From assembly GCA_040756715.1 (NCBI GenBank), contig JBFLYE010000113.1:1-7575 (forward strand): a stretch of DNA of 7,575 nt. The letters run 5' to 3'. The position numbers were made by a program, and so were the translations under genes. The notes under the pieces were generated by a model. The model was not told the DNA's origin and ran no database searches. It saw only the letters and a program-made list of their open reading frames with translations. The DNA is from a bacterium. Lineage in GTDB: Bacteria; UBA9089; UBA9088. Shown here in pieces: positions 1 through 5,867 of this stretch (position 1 is the first letter of the stretch; each line of letters opens with the position of its first letter).

Positions 1-1128
1 AAACCAGAATAAAATAAGGGGAAATATCCCAATAGAGGCAGAAAAACAGGATGAGATGAAAGTAAATAGCTTATCCTTTTTTATTGTAAGTTTTGGTGTA
101 AGATAGACAAGGGAAAGACAGGCGACAAAAGAGAGTTGAAATCCAATATCATAAATCTCAAAAGGGTTTTTAAGCAGGAGGATAAAACAAGCTATGGCAA
201 GGGTATTATAAAGATTCCCCTCCCTTTCAAATACAATTATGGAAATGAAGACACATGTCATAATAAAAGAGCGAAGGGTTGGAAGAGAAGAACCTGTTAC
301 TAGACAAAATAAAAAGAGAAATGGTAAGGTGAGAATAAATTTATATGGCCTTTTTACCCCTGGTCTTTCAAATACAATAACAAGAAAACCAAAAAGCAAT
401 GCAAGATGAAGCCCTGAAACAGAAAGGATATGGATTGTTCCTGTATCGGCAAATGCCCTGTTTATTTCATTAGAAATTCCCGATCTTTCTCCCAGGATAA
501 TCCCCAAAAGAAAACCCCTTTCGCTTTCAGGAAGCAAAGAGAGAATCTTCTCTGCCCTTGTTTTAATACGAGAGGCAAATAATAAAAAAGGGTTTATCTC
601 TCCCTTGCCAAGTAATATAACATCATCTGCCCATACACAGGCATAAATTCCCCTTCTTGCCAGCACCTTCTTTTTGTTATACCTTCCTGGATTCTTATAT
701 TCCTTTGGCTCTTTTATCTTTGCCGAAGGAATAAGAAGCTTGTCCCCCAAAGAAAAACTGGACTCTTGTGTGCTTACAGAAAGAAGACCAGATGCCCTTT
801 TGCCATTAAATTCCTCTATCCTTACCACAATATATGTTCTCTCTGGATGCCTTATAGGATAAGAAACGACTACACCTACAATATTGCCCCTTTCTCCAAT
901 ATGATTTGCAATATTAGAGGGGCCTTTATATGAATGAAAAGAACAAGAAAATGAGCCAAAAGTAAGGATTGAAAAATAAAGAAAAACAAGGGAGGCTTTT
1001 TTCTTTAGAAAAAACAAAATAAAGAAGCCAGGGATTGATACAATGAGAAAAAAATCGGAATATGGAAGATTTATCAAAATCCCTAGAATGTAAAGAAGAA
1101 CAATAGGAAGGAAAGGTCTTCTACTCAA
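1..1128 (-). CDS. comEC: ComEC/Rec2-type DNA-uptake channel protein, N-terminal 376 residues (3' end outside window)
   Basis: ComEC forms the inner-membrane channel that takes up single-stranded DNA in natural transformation. An open frame of 376 codons runs without a stop to the left edge, so the C-terminus is missing. Seen in order: hydrophobic segments at about residues 7-20, 26-41 and 46-62; a soluble OB-fold-like part (about 78-175) with NPGRY (147-150 region) and ARRGIYA, matching the family's NPG...Y...L...GI pattern; then the competence-domain core with GERSGISNEINRAFADTGT (213-231), HILSVSGLHLALL (233-245), TGSSLPTLRSFIM (278-290) and NPFEIYDIGFQLSF (321-334). These are hallmark ComEC sequences. 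The start is taken as TTG at 1128: an in-frame TAG lies upstream, no ATG or GTG opens the frame, and an AGGA lies 12 bases upstream. It follows the S41 peptidase by 33 bases and is probably co-transcribed with it. The metallo-beta-lactamase-like C-terminal domain, if present, is not visible. The family assignment is secure; the start is less so. Confidence 0.93.
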   Translation of the reverse strand, partial: MSRRPFLPIVLLYILGILINLPYSDFFLIVSIPGFFILFFLKKKASLVFLYFSILTFGSFSCSFHSYKGPSNIANHIGERGNIVGVVVSYPIRHPERTYIVVRIEEFNGKRASGLLSVSTQESSFSLGDKLLIPSAKIKEPKEYKNPGRYNKKKVLARRGIYACVWADDVILLGKGEINPFLLFASRIKTRAEKILSLLPESERGFLLGIILGERSGISNEINRAFADTGTIHILSVSGLHLALLFGFLVIVFERPGVKRPYKFILTLPFLFLFCLVTGSSLPTLRSFIMTCVFISIIVFEREGNLYNTLAIACFILLLKNPFEIYDIGFQLSFVACLSLVYLTPKLTIKKDKLFTFISSCFSASIGIFPLILFWF

Positions 1129-1137
1129 TGATAATAA

Positions 1138-1160
1138 AATTCCTAAATCCTAAATTCCTT
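1138..1160 (-). repeat. ATTTAGG heptamer repeat containing the comEC Shine-Dalgarno-like sequence
   Basis: In the 33-base gap between the peptidase stop and the comEC TTG, the minus strand reads GGAATTT, AGGATTT, AGGAATTT, about three copies of a 7-8 base unit. Each copy carries a purine-rich GGA(A/T). The copy nearest the gene puts AGGA 12 bases upstream of TTG, longer than ideal. The repeat itself is seen directly; its use as a ribosome-binding region is inference. Confidence 0.6.
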
Positions 1161-1161
1161 T

Positions 1162-2514
1162 TTACTCTTTCCAGAATTCCCTCGCCTTTATTATCTCAAT
1201 TGCCCTGGCAAGCTGGGTATCGCAGAACATATCAACAATGGAGGGTTTTTCGCCTTTTAGCTCCCTTTTCTCCTTTTCTATATCACGCAGGATGTATTTT
1301 TTCTCAAGCTCTATGCCAGATTTCTTAAGGCTTGCGATAAATTGCTCTATTTCTTTGTCTGTGCAGGTAGCATAATTTTCCACAAATTCCTCAGTAAATG
1401 TCCCATCCTCAAATTTTTCTATTATTTTTCTCTTTTCCTCTGATATTTGCTCCTCCTCAACCACTATATTTGGTTCAATTCCTTTTCCGTGAATAAGGTT
1501 TCCCGCCGGTGTATAGTAATGGGCTGTGGTTAATGCCAAACCAGAGCCATCAGAGAGGTTATACACGGTTTGAACCGATGCCTTGCCAAATGTCTTCTTT
1601 CCAAGCAGAATGCCTTTTTTATGGTCTTTTAAAGCACCGGCTAATATTTCAGCTCCCGATGCTGTTCCACCATTTATCAGGATAATCATCTTTGCTTTAA
1701 CCTTTGGCTCTGAATTCTCTGCAACATACCTTATCTCGGGTGTATTCTCCCTTCCCTTTGTATAGACAACCAGAGAACCACCTGAGAGAAATTTTCCCGA
1801 AACACCAACTGAAGCCTGAAGGGTTCCACCCCCATTGTTTCTTAAATCAAGGATGATATACTCTGGATTTGCCTTTGAAATTTCATTGAATGCCTCATTA
1901 AACTCAGAGATTGTATTGTTGTTAAATGAGCTAACCCTTATATATCCTATATTATCATCTAAAATCTCAAACTTTACGCTCTTTATCTTTATAACATCCC
2001 TGGTTATGGTATAGATAATGGGATTTGGCTCTTTTCTCCTTGTAATGGTAATGGTAACCTTTGTTCCTGGTTCTCCCCTTAGCTTGGCTACAGCATCAGC
2101 TAGGTTTATTCCCTCGGTTGATGTTCCATCAATATGGGTTATCCAATCATCTGATTTTACACCTATTTTATATGCAGGTGTATCCTCTATAGGTGATATA
2201 ACAACGAGCTTATTATCCTTTATGGTAATAACAATTCCCAATCCTCCAAATTGACCAGAGAGCTCTGTTTCCATCTCCTTGTGTGCCTGGGGTGTCATAA
2301 ACCTGGTAAAGGGATCCTGTAAGGTCTGTAGCATCCCGTTAATCGCTCCGTAGATAAGCTCCTTTGAGCCTGTTTTTGAGGGATCTACATAGCTTTGTTG
2401 GACATAAGAAAAAACCTCAGAGAATACATCTAAGTCTTTATAGCTCTCTTGTGAATAGGCAAGGATGGCTAAACCAAGCCCAATTATAATAATCATCCAT
2501 AACCCTTTTTTCAT
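1162..2514 (-). CDS. ctpA: S41-family C-terminal processing peptidase (CtpA/Prc type)
   Basis: This is a periplasmic serine protease that trims or degrades proteins from exposed C-termini. The 450-residue product has an N-terminal hydrophobic segment (about 5-20, ending AYSQ) acting as signal peptide or anchor, a helical region (about 25-80) with the family's DPFTRFM, a PDZ domain (about 85-165, with GQFGGLGI at its start), and the S41 core (about 185-350). The catalytic serine is Ser286 in NGGTASGAEI and the general-base lysine is Lys311 in TFGKASVQ, so the Ser-Lys dyad is intact. YYTPAG and GKGIEPNI follow, as in the family. A charged tail of about 95 residues (355-450) closes it. The ATG at 2514 gives a signal peptide with two lysines, but its nearest good ribosome-binding sequence lies about 17 bases upstream. 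The ATG at 2496 (Met7) has AAGGG six bases upstream but loses the lysines. Substrate unknown; proximity to pilQ suggests an envelope protein. Confidence 0.93.
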   Translation of the reverse strand: MKKGLWMIIIIGLGLAILAYSQESYKDLDVFSEVFSYVQQSYVDPSKTGSKELIYGAINGMLQTLQDPFTRFMTPQAHKEMETELSGQFGGLGIVITIKDNKLVVISPIEDTPAYKIGVKSDDWITHIDGTSTEGINLADAVAKLRGEPGTKVTITITRRKEPNPIIYTITRDVIKIKSVKFEILDDNIGYIRVSSFNNNTISEFNEAFNEISKANPEYIILDLRNNGGGTLQASVGVSGKFLSGGSLVVYTKGRENTPEIRYVAENSEPKVKAKMIILINGGTASGAEILAGALKDHKKGILLGKKTFGKASVQTVYNLSDGSGLALTTAHYYTPAGNLIHGKGIEPNIVVEEEQISEEKRKIIEKFEDGTFTEEFVENYATCTDKEIEQFIASLKKSGIELEKKYILRDIEKEKRELKGEKPSIVDMFCDTQLARAIEIIKAREFWKE

Positions 2515-2567
2515 TTTTGAATTTTTATAAATCCTTACCTCAATTTTGACTTTTGCATTTTGAATTT
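2515..2567 (-). repeat. A-rich heptamer repeat in the pilQ-ctpA gap
   Basis: Directly after the pilQ stop the minus strand reads AAATTCA, AAATGCA, AAAGTCA, AAATTGA: four units in step, of consensus AAANTNA. After GAGGTAAGGATTTATA comes a further AAATTCA just before the ctpA ATG. No terminator hairpin is visible, so transcription probably continues from pilQ into ctpA. GAGGTAAGGA is the likely ribosome-binding stretch, but it lies about 17 bases from the ATG. The repeat pattern is seen directly; its function is unknown. Confidence 0.65.
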
Positions 2568-4244
2568 TTATTGATTCAAGATATGTGGGGTAAGGAAGAC
2601 AAGAAGCTCTCTTTTTATGGGAGTTCCTTTTCCGGTTGAAGGAGATACGCCTTTATATCTAAATGCCCTTCCGACAAATGGAAGGTCAGAGAAAAATGGC
2701 ACAGAATATTCTGTCACCAGCTCATCCTTACCAATCATCCCTCCTATTACTATTGTTTCCCCATTGTTTACCATAATCGTTGTTTCAATCAATTGCTCGC
2801 TTTTTGTAGGAGCTGTATGCTCCCCTATGCCTGCTACCCAGATAGTATTTTCGGGTTTCCCACCCTTAGTTGAGATTTTAAGCTCTAAAAGGATGGTTTT
2901 ATCAGGATTAACCTTAGGGGTTATCTCAAGCTCTGTTGTCATATCAATGTATTTAACAGTAACGCCAACTGCTGAGCCCTCTGATGAGGGTGTTGTTTCT
3001 GCATAGGGAGCCTCTCCACCTACCTTTATCTTTGCCTTCCGATTGTCAGAGGTAGCAATCTTTGGAGCAGCAATCAACTCAGCCTTTTCCTTTTTAATAA
3101 GATTTTGAAGCTGAAGGAAAAGGTTTGTATTTCCAGAAAGCCTTCCAATAGAAAGGTTTGTTGAGGAAATAGCTCCAAGATCAACTAGCCCTTGGGTTGT
3201 ATCTTGTGCAGAGGATGGATGGGTAAACCCCCATCTAATCCCAAGGTTCTGGGTTTCATTGTAATCTATGGTTACCATCTTTGACTCAATCATAATTTGG
3301 GGTGTTGAGGAATCAAGGCTTTTTATTACATTCTTTATTTCCTCAAGGTTCTTTGATGTTGTTGTAATTATTAAAGAATTTGTCCTTTTGTCTATGATAA
3401 TCTTTCCACCTGCATCTGGGTCTAAAAGGGGTTCAACATTCTTTGACATATCCTCTGCCTTATCATAGTTTATAAAGATAACCTCTGTCTTAACCGCTGT
3501 TTTTAAAAGGTTTTCTTTTGTATCTACCCTAATTATTCCCTCTTCCTCTACCCAGTTAAAGTTATTTGGTTTAAGGATCATATTTAGTGCCTGATCCCAT
3601 CTAACATTATTAAGCTCAATGGTTATTACACCAGATACATCTGGCCCTAAAACAATATCCTTTCCTATCTTTTTGGATAATGCCCTTAGAACATCAGAAA
3701 GGTCTGTTTCATAAAACCTCATAGAAAATAAATTTTCTTCTTTTTTCTCCTCCTTCTTTTCCTCTTTGGGCTTTATAGCCTCCTCTATCTTTCCTAAAGG
3801 AGGAAGAATTCCCATTTCTGGTGCAGGGATAGGCTCTTCTTTAATCTCTTCCTTTACCTCCTTTTTTTCTGATATGCCTGTATCCATCTCAATCAAACAA
3901 TTATTTTTATCAGAAAGAAGTTGGTATGGATAGACCTGCTTTAGGCCAATTGTTATCCTTGCAATCTTAACCGGCTCCTTTAGCCTCTGCTCTGAAGAAA
4001 TGCTCAAAATAGCCTTGCTTCTATTTTTAATTTTGTCCTTTGAAAGGCTATCCTCGCCATTTAAAAGGTCAATGATTAGCCTAGGTGGATTTAGGATAAC
4101 AAATGCCCTATATTGAGGCACATCTGATGAGGTAATTACCACCCTTGTCTTTCCATTCTCATCATACCCTGTAATCCCTGTTAATTGATACCCCCAAGCT
4201 ACCCCAAAAAACCCCAATAATGCCACCTGTAATATTTTTTTCAT
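2568..4244 (-). CDS. pilQ: Type IV pilus outer-membrane secretin PilQ
   Basis: PilQ forms the outer-membrane ring through which the pilus passes, and through which DNA enters in transformable bacteria. The 558-residue protein has a signal peptide (1-18, cleavage likely after AWG), one AMIN domain (about 19-122, proposed to bind peptidoglycan), a Glu/Lys/Pro-rich linker (about 123-172), an N0/STN domain (about 173-245, MRFYETDLSDVLRALS), one N1/secretin_N domain (about 252-315, FINYDKAEDM and RTNSLIIT), and the secretin barrel (about 316-556). Barrel marks are LGIRWGF (334-340), LIAAPKIATSDNRKAKIKVG (390-409), NGETIVIGGMI and VPFFSDLPFVGRAFR (515-529), ending LLVFLTPHIL. It is more compact than the 700-residue-plus proteobacterial PilQ, which often has two AMIN domains. 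The ATG overlaps the pilP stop (ATGA) and has a strong GGGAGGAG sequence seven bases upstream, the best ribosome site in the operon, fitting the high copy number of a multimeric ring. Confidence 0.96.
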   Translation of the reverse strand: MKKILQVALLGFFGVAWGYQLTGITGYDENGKTRVVITSSDVPQYRAFVILNPPRLIIDLLNGEDSLSKDKIKNRSKAILSISSEQRLKEPVKIARITIGLKQVYPYQLLSDKNNCLIEMDTGISEKKEVKEEIKEEPIPAPEMGILPPLGKIEEAIKPKEEKKEEKKEENLFSMRFYETDLSDVLRALSKKIGKDIVLGPDVSGVITIELNNVRWDQALNMILKPNNFNWVEEEGIIRVDTKENLLKTAVKTEVIFINYDKAEDMSKNVEPLLDPDAGGKIIIDKRTNSLIITTTSKNLEEIKNVIKSLDSSTPQIMIESKMVTIDYNETQNLGIRWGFTHPSSAQDTTQGLVDLGAISSTNLSIGRLSGNTNLFLQLQNLIKKEKAELIAAPKIATSDNRKAKIKVGGEAPYAETTPSSEGSAVGVTVKYIDMTTELEITPKVNPDKTILLELKISTKGGKPENTIWVAGIGEHTAPTKSEQLIETTIMVNNGETIVIGGMIGKDELVTEYSVPFFSDLPFVGRAFRYKGVSPSTGKGTPIKRELLVFLTPHILNQ

Positions 4245-4771
4245 TGTATCTCCTCCCTTATTTCTTTTTCTTCCATCTTTAAAAATAGCTCTTTTCCCTT
4301 TTTGGTTAAAATTATTCCATCTTCCCTTGTTTTTACTTTTATCTCAGGAACATCATTTCCATCCTTGTCAAGAAGCTTATTATCTGCAAAGAGATAATTT
4401 TCTTCCTGGGCTTTGATAACCGCTATTTTTTCCTTTTTATCAAAGATATACCCCGAAATAACCCATTCCCCCATCCCTCCCTCCTCTCTTTTTGTTTCAA
4501 TTACTACCTCAACCTCTTTTGGCATTTTTATGACCCCCGGCCCTTTTAATGGAACAAATGGATCCCTTCTTCCCAGATCAAGGTATTGATATGTCTCATA
4601 TTTTGGAGGAGGAACCTCAACAGGAATAGGTGGCTTAGGTTTCTCTTCCTTTACCTCCTCCCTCTTTTTGCATCCTAAAACAATAACTAGACAACAAATA
4701 ACAAGTGATAGAATATTTAATAAATTCTTACCACACTTTTGACTTTTAACTTTTAACTTTTGACTTTTCAT
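4241..4771 (-). CDS. pilP: Type IV pilus assembly lipoprotein PilP
   Basis: PilP is a periplasmic lipoprotein that links the PilN/PilO inner-membrane platform to the PilQ secretin. The 176-residue product has a signal peptide with lysine-rich start (1-15), hydrophobic core (17-32) and lipobox VLGC, so Cys34 is the lipidated residue. A Pro/Lys/Glu-rich flexible stretch follows (35-58), then the PilP-typical GRRDPFVPL (67-75) and a beta-rich C-terminal homology domain (about 100-168, GEWVISGYIFDKKEKIAVI). Length and position fit the family. The ATG overlaps the pilO stop (ATGA), there is no Shine-Dalgarno sequence, and no other good start exists before the lipobox, so translation is probably coupled to pilO. 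Odd point: codons 2-12 are five copies of an AAAAGT(C/T/G) heptamer, giving MKSQKLKVKSQK, a repeat that seems to have supplied the signal-peptide n-region. Confidence 0.92.
   Translation of the reverse strand: MKSQKLKVKSQKCGKNLLNILSLVICCLVIVLGCKKREEVKEEKPKPPIPVEVPPPKYETYQYLDLGRRDPFVPLKGPGVIKMPKEVEVVIETKREEGGMGEWVISGYIFDKKEKIAVIKAQEENYLFADNKLLDKDGNDVPEIKVKTREDGIILTKKGKELFLKMEEKEIREEIQ
4249..4257 (-). promoter_or_regulatory. Strong Shine-Dalgarno sequence for pilQ
   Basis: The minus strand reads GGGAGGAGA, with GGAGG (4256-4252) seven bases before the pilQ ATG, inside the last codons of pilP. pilO and pilP have no such sequence, so pilQ may be translated at a higher rate than coupling alone would give. 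Confidence 0.8.
4735..4768 (-). repeat. AAAAGTY heptamer array inside the 5' end of pilP
   Basis: Immediately after the A and T of the pilP start region the minus strand reads AAAAGTC, AAAAGTT, AAAAGTT, AAAAGTC, AAAAGTG: five contiguous 7-base units. Because 7 is not a multiple of 3, the units are read in successive frames and the protein repeats every 7 residues (KSQKLKV, KSQK). It resembles the heptamers in the pilQ-ctpA gap, where one unit is AAAGTCA. Copy number changes would shift the reading frame unless three units changed together. Confidence 0.8.
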
Positions 4772-5328
4772 CTATATATATACGACTCAAGCTTTAAAGG
4801 GACAGAAACTGTATCAACAGGCCCTTTTTCTTCTGTTGTTTGACCTTGACTTGCACTTATGGATAGCTCTACTGTGTTAATAAGCCTGGAAAGGTTTCCA
4901 ATTGCACAAATAAACTTTATTACATTATGAAATGTTCCGGCAATAGTAAGGTTAATGGGATATACTGCATAGTCACCCTTTTCTTGTATTTCCCCTGGTG
5001 AAAAAGATGGAAAATAAACCCTATATTCTTCAGAAAGCTGGGTTAGGGTGGTAAGAAGATAGGGAACATCCAAATCCTTGGGAAGGACATCTTCTGCATA
5101 TTGTAATTGAATCTTAAGCCTTTTTCCTTCTGCCTCAACAAAAGGAAGCCTTTTTGCCTCTTTTTTGTTTTGTAAAAGTGTCTGTTCTTTTGTCTTCTTC
5201 TCTGAAGAAAGACCTTTTACCTCATTATTTAATGGCTTAAAAAAATTGTGGTAAAAGATAAAGCCACCCCCTCCCACAATTAAAAAGAGTATAAGGTATA
5301 GCTTTTGCTTCTCAGTTAGCTTCTTCAT
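4768..5328 (-). CDS. pilO: Type IV pilus inner-membrane platform protein PilO
   Basis: PilO pairs with PilN in the inner membrane and holds PilP in the periplasm. The 186-residue protein has a short cytoplasmic start (1-8), one membrane helix (about 9-27, rich in Leu, Ile and Gly), a lysine/glutamate-rich periplasmic coiled-coil segment (about 33-80), and a ferredoxin-like C-terminal domain (about 85-185). LPKDLDVPYLLTTLTQLSEE (82-101) and YPINLTIAGTFHNVIKFI (123-140) followed by NLSRLINTVELSI match the family's pattern. The ATG overlaps the pilN stop as ATGA. No Shine-Dalgarno sequence is visible upstream, so ribosomes finishing pilN probably re-initiate here. Identity rests on fold pattern plus position between pilN and pilP, because PilO sequences vary widely. 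Confidence 0.92.
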   Translation of the reverse strand: MKKLTEKQKLYLILFLIVGGGGFIFYHNFFKPLNNEVKGLSSEKKTKEQTLLQNKKEAKRLPFVEAEGKRLKIQLQYAEDVLPKDLDVPYLLTTLTQLSEEYRVYFPSFSPGEIQEKGDYAVYPINLTIAGTFHNVIKFICAIGNLSRLINTVELSISASQGQTTEEKGPVDTVSVPLKLESYIYR

Positions 5329-5867
5329 AGGTTATATTTCAGGGTTAAACTAAAGTTTGTTATTTTTTCTTCCTCCCCCTTTTCAGATGATAAAACCTCA
5401 CCAAGGGTTATATTGCTAAAAAATGGATTTTCCATTAAAGCTACAATAAAATTCGCCACAGAGTAGTTGGAAAACCCTGAACAAGAAAGGGAAAGACTGT
5501 CTTCTCCTTCTGGAGAAAGGGAGGAAAGCCAGATCTCTGGAGTTATGGTCTTGCTTATTTCCTCTAAAATTTTTACCCACTTAAACCTTCCCTTTATAAG
5601 GGTTTGGATTACAGAAAGCCTTCTATTTATCTCAGCATTTTCAGCCTCTATTTGTTTAATTCTCTCTAATGTTGGCTGAAGGCTTGCAATTTCTTCATCT
5701 ATCTTTTTAATATCAGATTGAAGGTTAAGCTTTTTCATATTGAGATAGAGCCATATTCCAGAAAGAACCATTCCATAAAGAAGAAGAATGCTTACAATAA
5801 ATATAGTTTGCTCTCTTTTTTTTCTTTTTTCTATTATCTCGGGTGGAAGAAGGTTTATTATGATCAT
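5325..5867 (-). CDS. pilN: Type IV pilus inner-membrane platform protein PilN
   Basis: PilN anchors cytoplasmic PilM to the membrane and dimerises with PilO in the periplasm. The 180-residue product starts MIIINLLPPE, the conserved INLLP motif that docks into the PilM groove, followed by a basic stretch (EKRKKRE, 13-19), one membrane helix (about 21-43), a coiled coil (about 45-90), and a small ferredoxin-like periplasmic domain (about 95-178; WVKILEEISKTITPEIWLSS, 97-116, is typical). The ATG overlaps the pilM stop as ATGA and has AGAGGA (5878-5873) five bases upstream, so it has its own ribosome site as well as coupling. The N-terminal motif makes the call secure. Confidence 0.94.
   Translation of the reverse strand: MIIINLLPPEIIEKRKKREQTIFIVSILLLYGMVLSGIWLYLNMKKLNLQSDIKKIDEEIASLQPTLERIKQIEAENAEINRRLSVIQTLIKGRFKWVKILEEISKTITPEIWLSSLSPEGEDSLSLSCSGFSNYSVANFIVALMENPFFSNITLGEVLSSEKGEEEKITNFSLTLKYNL

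Noticed and set aside
674-862. Short plus-strand frames, here and opposite ctpA, pilQ, pilN and pilM
   Set aside because: All are antisense to genes with strong family motifs, lack ribosome sites, and read like reverse complements of hydrophobic or charged minus-strand codons.
2515-2567. Terminator between pilQ and ctpA
   Set aside because: The gap is A-rich on the coding strand with no G-C stem followed by T's; read-through is more likely.
4735-4768. CRISPR-like or mobile-element repeat
   Set aside because: Units are 7 bases, contiguous without spacers, with no cas genes, transposase or flanking inverted repeats.
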